A DNA stretch of 64,000 nt from Anaeromassilibacillus senegalensis (lineage in GTDB: Bacteria; Bacillota; Clostridia; Oscillospirales; Acutalibacteraceae). A model generated the notes under the pieces. That model was given only the letters and a program-made list of their open reading frames with translations. It was not told the origin of the DNA and ran no database searches. The DNA lies in assembly GCF_021531715.1 (NCBI RefSeq), contig NZ_JAFBIT010000003.1, positions 124,001-188,000 on the forward strand, given 5' to 3'. Made by a program: the position numbers and the translations under genes. Below, one piece after another: positions 43,071 to 50,925 of this stretch; the stretch's first letter is position 1; every line of letters starts with the position of its first letter.

Positions 43071-44150
43071 ATGAGTAAAGCCCAAGGTCAATTCACGATT
43101 ATTGACTACAATGACGCTCTAACCCTCACCGGGTACATCGGCTCCAATCACCCGAAGACACAGATGTACAACCCGGACAACGCAAGCTATACTCCAAGCT
43201 GGGCCTCGACCAATCTGGTATTGACCCCCAGCCTTTATATCATCGGCACGACCACAGACCAGATCACCTCGGATAATGTTCAGTCGGTGAAATGGTTTCA
43301 GGGCACTTCCACCACAGCTATCACGACTGGCGGCAACTATGCCTTGAGCGGCACGAAGAACCACATCTTGACGGTCAAAGCCAATATCATGGCCGGTCTT
43401 CCCGGTGTTGATTTCAAGTGCGAAATTACCTACAGAGACCCCAGCACCGGTATGGACCTCGTTCATCCGCTTTCCATTTCCTTCTCTCGTGTGGTCAACG
43501 GCAGCGGCATTGTCGATCTGCTTGTTACCACTCCAAAAGGTAATGTGTTCAAGAATGCGGAGGTAGCCACTTTGACAGCGAAGGCCGAGCTCTGGCGTGG
43601 GTCGACGGTCGATACCACCAACGTCACCTACAAGTGGGCCATGATGGACGCCTCGGTTACTTCGTCTTCTTCCGCTGGTTATGACGCTGACTTCGGCACC
43701 GGCTGGCGCAAGCTGACCAACACCACGAATATGTACTCCGGCTGTACCACCAACACCCTGACCCTCTATGCGGCAGCTGTTGAAAGCTATGCGGTAATCC
43801 GCTGCTGTGTCAAGGATACCGATTCAGCCTCGGCCACTTACAACAGCAAGTTCTATGACGTCTGCACTTTCATCGACAACTCCGATCCGCTGCAGGTCAT
43901 TGTTTCCTCGACCGGCGGTGATGTCTTTAAAAACGGCGTCGGTACTACGGTTCTGACAGCGGTTTGTTATCAGGCCGGAGTCGAAGTAGACGCTACTGGA
44001 AGTGGCTCGTACACATGGACCAAATACGACAAGAATGGAGCTATCGACACCGCTTGGGGTACAAACGGCACAAAGACCGGAAAAACGCTCTCCGTTTCAA
44101 CCTCTGATGTCGATACCAAGGCAACCTTCATGGTCGTGGTGAATATCTGA
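43071..44150 (+). CDS. Tail protein with Ig-like repeats
   Basis: 359 residues. After an N-terminal strand-rich part, two repeats of a domain starting G(N/D)VFKN are seen (TTPKGNVFKNAEVATLTAKAEL and SSTGGDVFKNGVGTTVLTAVCY), each ending in a TF/ATFM strand. A third copy ends the upstream Tal protein. Such Ig-like domains help phages bind surface glycans. Acts on the virion surface or baseplate. Confidence 0.7.
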   Translation: MSKAQGQFTIIDYNDALTLTGYIGSNHPKTQMYNPDNASYTPSWASTNLVLTPSLYIIGTTTDQITSDNVQSVKWFQGTSTTAITTGGNYALSGTKNHILTVKANIMAGLPGVDFKCEITYRDPSTGMDLVHPLSISFSRVVNGSGIVDLLVTTPKGNVFKNAEVATLTAKAELWRGSTVDTTNVTYKWAMMDASVTSSSSAGYDADFGTGWRKLTNTTNMYSGCTTNTLTLYAAAVESYAVIRCCVKDTDSASATYNSKFYDVCTFIDNSDPLQVIVSSTGGDVFKNGVGTTVLTAVCYQAGVEVDATGSGSYTWTKYDKNGAIDTAWGTNGTKTGKTLSVSTSDVDTKATFMVVVNI

Positions 44151-44162
44151 GGAGGTGTATCC

Positions 44163-45251
44163 ATGAAGGCGATAGGCCAATTCACAATTACAAACATCTG
44201 TGATGTGGTGGCTTCCGAAACAGCTCCGGAGAATCCATATGTTGGACAGCTGTGGGTGGACACCTCGGCATCGCCTCCGGAGACAAAAATATGGAACGGT
44301 GCGGAGTGGGTCGTGCAGAACGACATTGAAACCCTCCGCACCACTATTTCCATTCTCACCACGAAAAGCGCAGAACTGCAAAGCACTATCGATGGCCTAA
44401 ACAGCTACGTTGGGACCATGACAGAAACAATCGAGACGGTTTCAGACAACCTCGGAAACGAACATCAAACTGTGCTGGAAATGCAAGCGCAGATGTCCCA
44501 GCTACAGCAGACTATTGACGGACTTACGGTTCAGGTCACAAATCAGTATGCTGGCGGTCTGAACTTTATCCAGAACTCGGCGGGTCTAAACGGGATCTCA
44601 GATGATTGGGTGAAAACGGGCACTGTCACGGTCGACACTTCCACTGACACACAGAATAATACGACATCTGACAGCTGCTTCGTGCTCGGTGCTTCATCGA
44701 CGCTTAAGCAGACGGTAACAGGCCTTGTCACCGGGCAGTCCTATGCCTTCTCGCTACGAGCAAAGAAAACGGGATCGAGCTATTCCAGCTATATCCGGGT
44801 GCAGTACAACGGAAACAAATATGCCTACTTCTTCAATCAGACTACTACATTTGGCTGGCAGGATTTCAGCCTCGTAATTGACGACATTACCGACAGCACG
44901 GTCGTTTTCTACATCTACAATCGTATCGCTTCGCTGTATGTTTCAGACATCATGATGGTAGAAGGCCCCACCGTTCACAACTGGACCCCGGCACCGAATG
45001 AGATTTACACCAACGAGGTCAAAATCGACAAGCACGGCATCGCTGTTTCCAATGCAGCATCGTCTCAGCGGACGGTTATCACGAATACTGAGTTTGCCGG
45101 TTATTACAACGACGAGGTCATTTTCACCCTAAACAAGGATGAGACCCAGACAAAGAAAACCACAGTGGACGGCGAGCTCACTGTTGGCAAGACAAAATTC
45201 GTACCGATGTCGACAGCCTCTGAAGGGCTGAACATCGTAATTCTCGACTAA
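44163..45251 (+). CDS. Tail/baseplate protein with coiled coil and carbohydrate-binding-like domain
   Basis: 362 residues. The first 30 residues (IGQFTITNICDVVAS) resemble the start of the upstream gene. A coiled coil follows (TTISILTTKSAELQSTIDGLNSYVGTMTETIETVSDNLGNEHQTVLEMQ). Then comes a jelly-roll-like part (SYAFSLRAKKTGSSYSSYIRVQYNGN...WQDFSLVIDDITDSTVVFYIYN) of the CBM type. Probably part of the receptor-binding apparatus. Confidence 0.7.
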   Translation: MKAIGQFTITNICDVVASETAPENPYVGQLWVDTSASPPETKIWNGAEWVVQNDIETLRTTISILTTKSAELQSTIDGLNSYVGTMTETIETVSDNLGNEHQTVLEMQAQMSQLQQTIDGLTVQVTNQYAGGLNFIQNSAGLNGISDDWVKTGTVTVDTSTDTQNNTTSDSCFVLGASSTLKQTVTGLVTGQSYAFSLRAKKTGSSYSSYIRVQYNGNKYAYFFNQTTTFGWQDFSLVIDDITDSTVVFYIYNRIASLYVSDIMMVEGPTVHNWTPAPNEIYTNEVKIDKHGIAVSNAASSQRTVITNTEFAGYYNDEVIFTLNKDETQTKKTTVDGELTVGKTKFVPMSTASEGLNIVILD

Positions 45252-45268
45252 GAAAGGAGGCGACCGAT

Positions 45269-47752
45269 ATGGCACTAAGCGGCAGCTTTCAAAATCTGCC
45301 TGTAAACAATTTCGGCCTGTATTGCACATGGTCGGCTACGCAAAGCGTCACAGGGAACTACTCGGATGTGACGCTGAATGTTTACCTGAAATACTATGCC
45401 TTGGAGGTTGGCTCCCGTGCCGATTCGACTATTTCCATCAATGGCACTTCGGAAACGTATACAGCTCCGGCTATCAACGATTACTCCTCTGGGCAGCATA
45501 CCAAGTTACTGAAAACGAAAACCGTCCGGGTCAATCACAATGCAGACGGCACCAAAAGCGGTGTCGCCCTTTCTGCATATTGGAGGTTTTCCGGTACCTA
45601 CAGTGGAACGGCTATCAGCTCGATTACGGCCAGCACAACAATTACGCTGGATACCATCGACCGTGCCGCACCAACGGTATCGCTTTCAACGTCCAGCATT
45701 ACGTCCAGCGGTGTCACGATTTCTGCGACTTCTTCTGCAACGGCGGATATCTGGCAGTACAGTACGGATAACGGCTCCACATGGACGCAGTTTTCCACGA
45801 CAGCAGGAACCTCGGCAAGCAAGGCCATCACCGGGCTTTCTCCGAATACGACCTACTACATCAAGGTCAGAGCGAGGAAAAAGAGCAATCAGGTCTATGG
45901 TACATCCTCTGCTGCAACGGTAAAAACGCTTGGCGGTGCCGTGGTCAACAGCGTCACAGCCCTTACCGCTGATGCTGCCACGGTTAAGGTGGTAATTAAT
46001 GTGACCGTGTATGAGGCCAGCTATACGAATACGCTGGTCATCAAAAATGGTTCAACGGCGTATCTCACCATCAGTGGCCTGTCGTGGTCAAAAGGAACAG
46101 CAGACCGGACGGTTACGCTCACGGCGGCACAGAAGACCACGCTTCTAACGGCGATGTCCACGATCAAGTCATTCACAGGCACCTTTGCAGTTTCGTCCTA
46201 CAGCGGCTCAACGCAAATAGGCTCTACCTCATCGAAGACGGCAACGGTGTCAACTACCGCAGCGAATTCCGGCCCGACGCTTTCCGGATTTACATTTGCG
46301 GACAGCTATGCAACGACAACGGCTATCACGGGTAACGACCAACTATTCATTCAGGGCTATTCCAAACTGACGGTCACGCCCGGAACGGCAACAGCGAAAA
46401 ACAACGCCACCATCACAAACTATACGGCCACCTGCAACGGTGTCTCAGTTTCCAATACAACCGGTGATGCTTTAACTGTTGGAGTGGTTTCCAAAAGCGG
46501 AACCGTAGCGGTAGTTCTGACGGTTACGGATAGTCGTGGCTATACAGCAAGCGTCTCGAAGAATATCACTGTTCTGGCTTACGCCAAGCCCAAGGTGAGC
46601 TCCCTGACCCTCCGACGCACCAATGACATCGAAGCCGAAATGCAGCTGGTCTTCAATGGGTCCATCTCCGCAATCACCGTGGACAGCGTGCAGAAGAACT
46701 CGCTCCTATATGTACGATACCGATACAAGGCAACCAGCGCAACATCGTACAGCTCATATGTGAGCATACTCTCTGCGGTAACACAGAGCGGGACCTCGTT
46801 CTCGTATTCCAATCTGGAGCTTCGGAGTCTTGCTTCGGATCAATCATGGGATGTGCATATCCAAATCAGGGACCAGCTCAACAGCCTCTCGTCTCTTGAC
46901 CTTTACTATGTTATCCCGCAGGGCACCCCTCTGGTGGCACTCAGAAAGAAGATGGTCGGAATCAACACTCCGACACCTGCGGCAGCTCTCGATGTTGTGG
47001 GTGATGCAAAGGTATCAGGGACGCTCACTGCGACGACGCTTTCAGGCGCACTGGCTCCGGCAAAGTTATCTGCTGCGGTTCCCATCTCCAAGGGAGGAAC
47101 AGGAGCAACAACGGCGGCTGCGGCAAGAACCAATCTGGCCGTGCTTCCTCTGGCTGGAGGCACTGTAACCGGGCAAGTGAAATCCACTTATGCCAATGCG
47201 GGTGGATTTTTGATTGAACATGGCACTGCAAATAAAGATGCTTGCTTCAGGGCTACAAGAAGCGACACCGGTGTATCGGTTTATATGGGCGTCGGCTCAG
47301 GAGGAACGAACCACGGAGTTTATTCTTACAAGCTCGGTAAGTGGCTTGTTTATGCTGACGGATCAAATGTTTATTGCAATGGCACAGCCACTAATGTCAC
47401 TGGTACCGTTGCTGTTGCTCATGGAGGCACGGGAGCAACTACTGCAGCAGCGGCAAGAACCAATCTCGGTATAACCTGTACATCGCTTTATAACGGTTCG
47501 CTGTCAAGCGGAAGTATCACCTTTAACTATGGAAATTACAATGCCTATCTGATTCTGGGGCAGCCGGGATCAGCAACTGCAATAGCAGGTATTGTGGTTC
47601 CAAAAGGAATGCTTACGACGTCTGACGTGAAATACCAGATTACCGATGAATCCTATTACCGCTGTTTTAATCTGAAATACTCTGGAACAACAGCTACGCT
47701 GACGATCAGTACAGGAAGCGGAACAATAAAAAGAGTGTTTGGATTAACGTAA
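45269..47752 (+). CDS. Tail fibre/host-range protein (DUF859-like, with Fn3 domain)
   Basis: 827 residues. N-terminal DUF859-type beta region (SGSFQNLPVNNFGLYCTWSATQSVTGNYSDV). An Fn3-like domain spans about residues 130-220 (SPNTTYYIKVRARKKSNQVYG). The C-terminal fibre part has two near-identical GGTGATTAAAARTNL blocks (around 47092-47136 and 47426-47470), a signature of tail fibres where recombination swaps tips. The last about 80 residues form the probable receptor-binding tip. It determines host range. Confidence 0.85.
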   Translation: MALSGSFQNLPVNNFGLYCTWSATQSVTGNYSDVTLNVYLKYYALEVGSRADSTISINGTSETYTAPAINDYSSGQHTKLLKTKTVRVNHNADGTKSGVALSAYWRFSGTYSGTAISSITASTTITLDTIDRAAPTVSLSTSSITSSGVTISATSSATADIWQYSTDNGSTWTQFSTTAGTSASKAITGLSPNTTYYIKVRARKKSNQVYGTSSAATVKTLGGAVVNSVTALTADAATVKVVINVTVYEASYTNTLVIKNGSTAYLTISGLSWSKGTADRTVTLTAAQKTTLLTAMSTIKSFTGTFAVSSYSGSTQIGSTSSKTATVSTTAANSGPTLSGFTFADSYATTTAITGNDQLFIQGYSKLTVTPGTATAKNNATITNYTATCNGVSVSNTTGDALTVGVVSKSGTVAVVLTVTDSRGYTASVSKNITVLAYAKPKVSSLTLRRTNDIEAEMQLVFNGSISAITVDSVQKNSLLYVRYRYKATSATSYSSYVSILSAVTQSGTSFSYSNLELRSLASDQSWDVHIQIRDQLNSLSSLDLYYVIPQGTPLVALRKKMVGINTPTPAAALDVVGDAKVSGTLTATTLSGALAPAKLSAAVPISKGGTGATTAAAARTNLAVLPLAGGTVTGQVKSTYANAGGFLIEHGTANKDACFRATRSDTGVSVYMGVGSGGTNHGVYSYKLGKWLVYADGSNVYCNGTATNVTGTVAVAHGGTGATTAAAARTNLGITCTSLYNGSLSSGSITFNYGNYNAYLILGQPGSATAIAGIVVPKGMLTTSDVKYQITDESYYRCFNLKYSGTTATLTISTGSGTIKRVFGLT

Positions 47753-47763
47753 GGAGGTGTGCT

Positions 47764-48129
47764 ATGCAGGTATTACTTGAAAACGGATATGTATCATCCT
47801 ATGCCTTTGACGGAAATATCATCGGCGGCATAGAAGTTCCGGACCCACCGGACATCGAGCATTTTGAGGCCCATTTCCAGTCTTATCTGGTCCGGGACGG
47901 GACTCTCGAATACGACGAACAACAGAATATAGAACTCAAGCGAAAAGCACTTTGTGACGACCTGCGGAAGCGGCGAGAAACAGAGTGCTTTTCCTATATC
48001 AATCGTGGCCAGTTCTGGTATGACCAGCTCTCCGAAAAGCAGAAAGCAGAACTGCAGGTCTGGTATTCAGACTGGCTCAAAGTTACGGACACCCTGACGG
48101 CCCCGGAAAAACCGTCATGGCTCAATTAA
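47764..48129 (+). CDS. Small tail/baseplate-associated protein
   Basis: 121 residues. N-terminal VLLENGYVSSYAFDGNIIGGIEVPDPPDIEHFEAHFQSYLVRDGTLEYDE, then a helical KRKALCDDLRKRRETECFSYINRGQFWYDQL...LQVWYSDWLKVTD. The second part resembles the short chaperone-like proteins after tail fibres. It lies between the fibre and the holin. Exact role unknown. Confidence 0.65.
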   Translation: MQVLLENGYVSSYAFDGNIIGGIEVPDPPDIEHFEAHFQSYLVRDGTLEYDEQQNIELKRKALCDDLRKRRETECFSYINRGQFWYDQLSEKQKAELQVWYSDWLKVTDTLTAPEKPSWLN

Positions 48130-48151
48130 AAACGCAAAGGAGGATATCACA

Positions 48152-48583
48152 ATGAAGGAATTTTGGACGACCATTCAGGTCATCTTTGCCGCTATCGGCG
48201 GTTGGCTCGGATGGTTCTTGGGAGGCTGTGACGGTCTTCTATACGCACTCTTGGCTTTTGTGGTCATCGACTACATCACCGGCATCATGTGCGCCATTGT
48301 CGACAAGAAGCTGTCCTCGGCGGTTGGCTTCAAGGGCATCTTCAAGAAGGTACTTATCTTTGCCCTTGTCGGCATCGGCCACATCATTGACGCACAGGTT
48401 ATCGGTACCGGCTCTGTACTGCGTACTGCCGTCATTTTCTTTTACATTTCCAACGAGGGTGTGTCCCTCATCGAGAACGCTGGCCACCTCGGTCTGCCGA
48501 TTCCCGCAAAGCTGAAAGCAGTGCTTGAACAGCTTCATGACCGTGCTGAAAAGGAGGATGAGCACAATGATGACGAACATTGA
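48152..48583 (+). CDS. Holin (phi29/Holin_4 family)
   Basis: 143 residues. Three or four hydrophobic helices: IFAAIGGWLGWFLGG, LLYALLAFVVIDYITGIMCAIV, VLIFALVGIGHIIDAQVI, and AVIFFYISNEGVSLIENAGHLG. VVIDYITGI and FYISNEGVSLIENAGHLGLPIP are diagnostic of this holin family. The C-terminus is charged and cytoplasmic. Makes membrane holes that release the endolysin, whose gene starts 17 bp before this gene ends. Confidence 0.93.
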   Translation: MKEFWTTIQVIFAAIGGWLGWFLGGCDGLLYALLAFVVIDYITGIMCAIVDKKLSSAVGFKGIFKKVLIFALVGIGHIIDAQVIGTGSVLRTAVIFFYISNEGVSLIENAGHLGLPIPAKLKAVLEQLHDRAEKEDEHNDDEH

Positions 48584-50156
48584 ACTTGCGAATAAGCTCA
48601 AGAATATCGCAAAGAACTACAAAACTCTCTATGTGATGGGCTGCTTCGGTGCGCCAATGACGGCCACCAATAAGAAGCGTTACACCCAGAACCACAGCTA
48701 CAACAAACAGGCCGCCAGAACTGCCATGATCAACGCTGCCTCTGCCGACACCTTCGGTTTTGACTGCGTATGCCTCATCAAAGGCGTCCTCTGGGGCTGG
48801 TCCGGTGACAAGAATGCCGTCTACGGCGGTGCTACCTACGCTTCCAACGGAGTCCCGGACATCGGCGCAGACAGCATGATCACTGTCTGCAAGAACGTGT
48901 CCACCGATTTCTCCAACATCGAGATCGGTGAGGCCGTCTGGATGGAAGGTCATATCGGCGTCTATGTGGGCGACGGTCTGGCGGTCGAATGCACCCCTCG
49001 CTGGGACAATAAGGTACAGATCACCGCTTGCAACAGGAACGTCTCCGGATACAACCGCCGTAACTGGACGAAGCACGGCAAGCTGCCGTATGTCACCTAT
49101 ACCCAGCAAACCACTCCTTCCACTGACACGACCGTCAAAGGCATCGATGTCTCCAAGTGGCAGGGTGAAATCGACTGGAGCAAGGTCAAGGCAGATGGCG
49201 TGAAGTTCGCCATGATCCGCCTCGGATACGGCTCCGCTGACGGCAACTCCTGTGGTCTTGACGGTTACTTCGAGAAGAACGTGGTAAACGCTCTCAAAGC
49301 CGGTATCAACATCGGCTGCTATTTCTATTCCTACGCCACATCTGTGGCCGCTGCGAAAAAGGAAGCTGCCTATGTCGTGAATGTTCTTCAGAAGTATAAA
49401 GGCGTCTTCACCTATCCAGTGGCCTTCGACTTGGAGGACAAGACCCAGCAGGGTCTCGGTAAGACCGTCCTGACGGATATGGTTATCGCTTTCGGTGACG
49501 CCATTGAAAAGGCCGGTTTCTATTGCTCTTTGTACAGCAACCTCAACTGGCTCAAGAACTACCTCGATGATTCCAAGCTGAAACGTTTTGATCACTGGTT
49601 GGCACAGTGGGCTTCCGCTCCGACCTATACCGGAGCCTTCGGTATGTGGCAGAGCTCGTCCACCGGCAAGGTGAGCGGCATCAACGGCAACGTCGATACC
49701 GATATTGCCTACAAGGACTATCCGACCATCATCAAGAACGCCAAGCTCAACGGATTCACCGGTTCGGGCCAGACTCCGACTGTTCCGACGCAGCCGGACC
49801 CGCAGCCTACCGCTTCCTTCAAGAAGGGTGATCTCGTCAAGATTACCGGCACGAAGTATTACGGCGGCCAGACCATCCCGGCTTGGGTGAAGGCAAAGAA
49901 CTGGTACGTCCTTCAGGTGAACGGCAGCCGTGTCGTGATCGACAAGAGCGAGGACGGCAAGAACGCCATCTGCAGCCCGGTCAACGCTGCAGATCTTCAA
50001 CTGGTGAATGCCAAGCCCACAAAGACTGTGGACGAGCTTGCCCGTGAGGTCATCCGTGGTCTCTGGGGTAACGGTATCGACCGCAAGAACCGTCTGACCG
50101 CTGCCGGTTATGACTACTATGCGGTTCAGGCCCGTGTAAATGAAATCCTGAAATAA
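48567..50156 (+). CDS. Endolysin: NlpC/P60-like + GH25 muramidase + CW_7 binding domain
   Basis: Start at the ATG at 48567 (MMTNIELANK) after AGGAGG. 529 residues. N-terminal amidase/peptidase-like part with FGFDCVCLIKGVLWG (Cys nucleophile) and GEAVWMEGHIGVYVGDG (His). The middle is a GH25 lysozyme: KGIDVSKWQGEIDWSKVK, AFDLEDK (catalytic DxE) and WLAQWA. After a Pro-rich linker comes an SH3-like part and a Cpl-7-type repeat (VDELAREVIRGLWGNGIDRKNRLTAAGYDY). Two catalytic activities plus a wall binder. Cuts host peptidoglycan at lysis. Confidence 0.93.
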   Translation: MMTNIELANKLKNIAKNYKTLYVMGCFGAPMTATNKKRYTQNHSYNKQAARTAMINAASADTFGFDCVCLIKGVLWGWSGDKNAVYGGATYASNGVPDIGADSMITVCKNVSTDFSNIEIGEAVWMEGHIGVYVGDGLAVECTPRWDNKVQITACNRNVSGYNRRNWTKHGKLPYVTYTQQTTPSTDTTVKGIDVSKWQGEIDWSKVKADGVKFAMIRLGYGSADGNSCGLDGYFEKNVVNALKAGINIGCYFYSYATSVAAAKKEAAYVVNVLQKYKGVFTYPVAFDLEDKTQQGLGKTVLTDMVIAFGDAIEKAGFYCSLYSNLNWLKNYLDDSKLKRFDHWLAQWASAPTYTGAFGMWQSSSTGKVSGINGNVDTDIAYKDYPTIIKNAKLNGFTGSGQTPTVPTQPDPQPTASFKKGDLVKITGTKYYGGQTIPAWVKAKNWYVLQVNGSRVVIDKSEDGKNAICSPVNAADLQLVNAKPTKTVDELAREVIRGLWGNGIDRKNRLTAAGYDYYAVQARVNEILK

Positions 50157-50167
50157 CCTGACCTTCT

Positions 50168-50209
50168 GGCCCATCGTGGATTTTTTCTGCGATGGGCCAT
50201 TATTTTTTT
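50168..50209 (+). terminator. Terminator after the endolysin gene
   Basis: GGCCCATCG (50168-50176) pairs perfectly with CGATGGGCC (50190-50198), followed by ATTATTTTTTT. Ends the late operon. Confidence 0.9.
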
Positions 50210-50218
50210 GCTTATTTT

Positions 50219-50280
50219 TTGGCCAAACAGCTTTTTTTGTCCAGTGGGTAGTGAGAGGAACCCCTCTCGGACTGGAGGAC
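50219..50280 (+). promoter_or_regulatory. Leader element, copy 2, with ribosome-site-masking hairpins
   Basis: Directly after the terminator: TTTGGCCAAACAGC, T7, GTCCAGTGGGTAGTGAGAGG. GAGAGG (50253-50258) pairs with CCTCTC (50263-50268), and TCCAG (50240-50244) with CTGGA (50272-50276), which covers part of the GGAGG ribosome site (50274-50278) of the gene starting at 50287. Same motif and same place after a terminator as at 15719. Confidence 0.6.
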
Positions 50281-50286
50281 AATCTC

Positions 50287-50703
50287 ATGACCAACGAGCA
50301 AAGAGAAAAGATAACTGCCCTGCGGCATCAGGGCTTTGGATATACGGCCATCGCCAACAGCGTCGGTCTGTCAAAGGACAGCGTCAAAGCCTACTGCCGC
50401 TCCCACGGTCTCGCCGGTGAAAAGGCAGAGAGTCACAGCCTTGCTGAGGTCCCCACGCAGCTTTGTCTGAACTGCGGCAAGACGCTGATCCAGCACCCCG
50501 GACGGAAACAGAAGAAGTTCTGCTGCCCGGAATGCCGGACGGCATGGTGGAACGCTCACCCGGAGGCCGTAAAGCAGAAGGCCGTTTATACCTTTACCTG
50601 CCCGGAGTGCGGGAAGGAGTTCACGGCCTACGGAAACGCCAAGCGCAAGTACTGCTCCCACGGCTGCTATATTGCGGCCCGGTTCAAAGGCGGTGATGCC
50701 TGA
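50287..50703 (+). CDS. HTH and zinc-ribbon regulator
   Basis: Start ATG at 50287. 138 residues. N-terminal helix-turn-helix (MTNEQREKITALRHQGFGYTAIANSVGLSKDSVKAYCRSHGL), then two Cys4 zinc ribbons: CLNCGKTLIQ...KFCCPECR and FTCPECGKEFTAYGNAKRKYCSHGC. Proteins of this build occur just before serine recombinase genes in clostridial elements and probably regulate them. It follows the leader element that may gate its translation. Confidence 0.75.
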   Translation: MTNEQREKITALRHQGFGYTAIANSVGLSKDSVKAYCRSHGLAGEKAESHSLAEVPTQLCLNCGKTLIQHPGRKQKKFCCPECRTAWWNAHPEAVKQKAVYTFTCPECGKEFTAYGNAKRKYCSHGCYIAARFKGGDA

Positions 50704-50873
50704 TGAGCAAGGAGGAGCTCCGCAACGATATGCTCTACCATGCAGCGATTTCAATGGCGAAATCCATGCTCGAAAAGGGCCTGATCACCGAAGAGGAATA
50801 CGCTGAAATTGATACAATTCTGCTCGAAAAATACCGGCCATATTTGGGTACATTATTATCCGAAAACGCTTGA
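50703..50873 (+). CDS. SHOCT-like small protein upstream of recombinases
   Basis: 56 residues; ATG overlaps the previous stop (TGATG). MSKEELRNDMLYHAAISMAK, then M-L-E-K-G-L-I-T-E-E-E-Y (an SHOCT-type helix hairpin) and a short tail. Such proteins often precede serine recombinases in Clostridia mobile elements. The promoter of the recombinases overlaps its stop codon. Function unknown; a recombination directionality role is possible. Confidence 0.7.
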   Translation: MSKEELRNDMLYHAAISMAKSMLEKGLITEEEYAEIDTILLEKYRPYLGTLLSENA

Positions 50874-50898
50874 TATTCCGGCCTTTTAGAGTGATATA
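50870..50898 (+). promoter_or_regulatory. Promoter of shared type, copy 3, driving the recombinases
   Basis: TTGATA (50870-50875), 17-bp spacer ending AGAGT, GATATA (50893-50898), then ACACTACCGGAAGGAGG. Same core as copies at 28566 and 29749; also resembles 62101 upstream of the satellite recombinase. Confidence 0.7.
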
Positions 50899-50925
50899 TA
50901 GACACTACCGGAAGGAGGGATTTCA

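Noticed and set aside
50176-50286. Extension of the HTH/zinc-ribbon gene upstream into the leader
   Set aside because: The in-frame stretch reads the terminator T-run and leader hairpin; the ATG at 50287 begins the HTH domain and has GGAGG.
48468-50294. Antisense open frame of 608 codons opposite the endolysin
   Set aside because: Shadow frame; crosses the holin end and the terminator, and no domain is visible.
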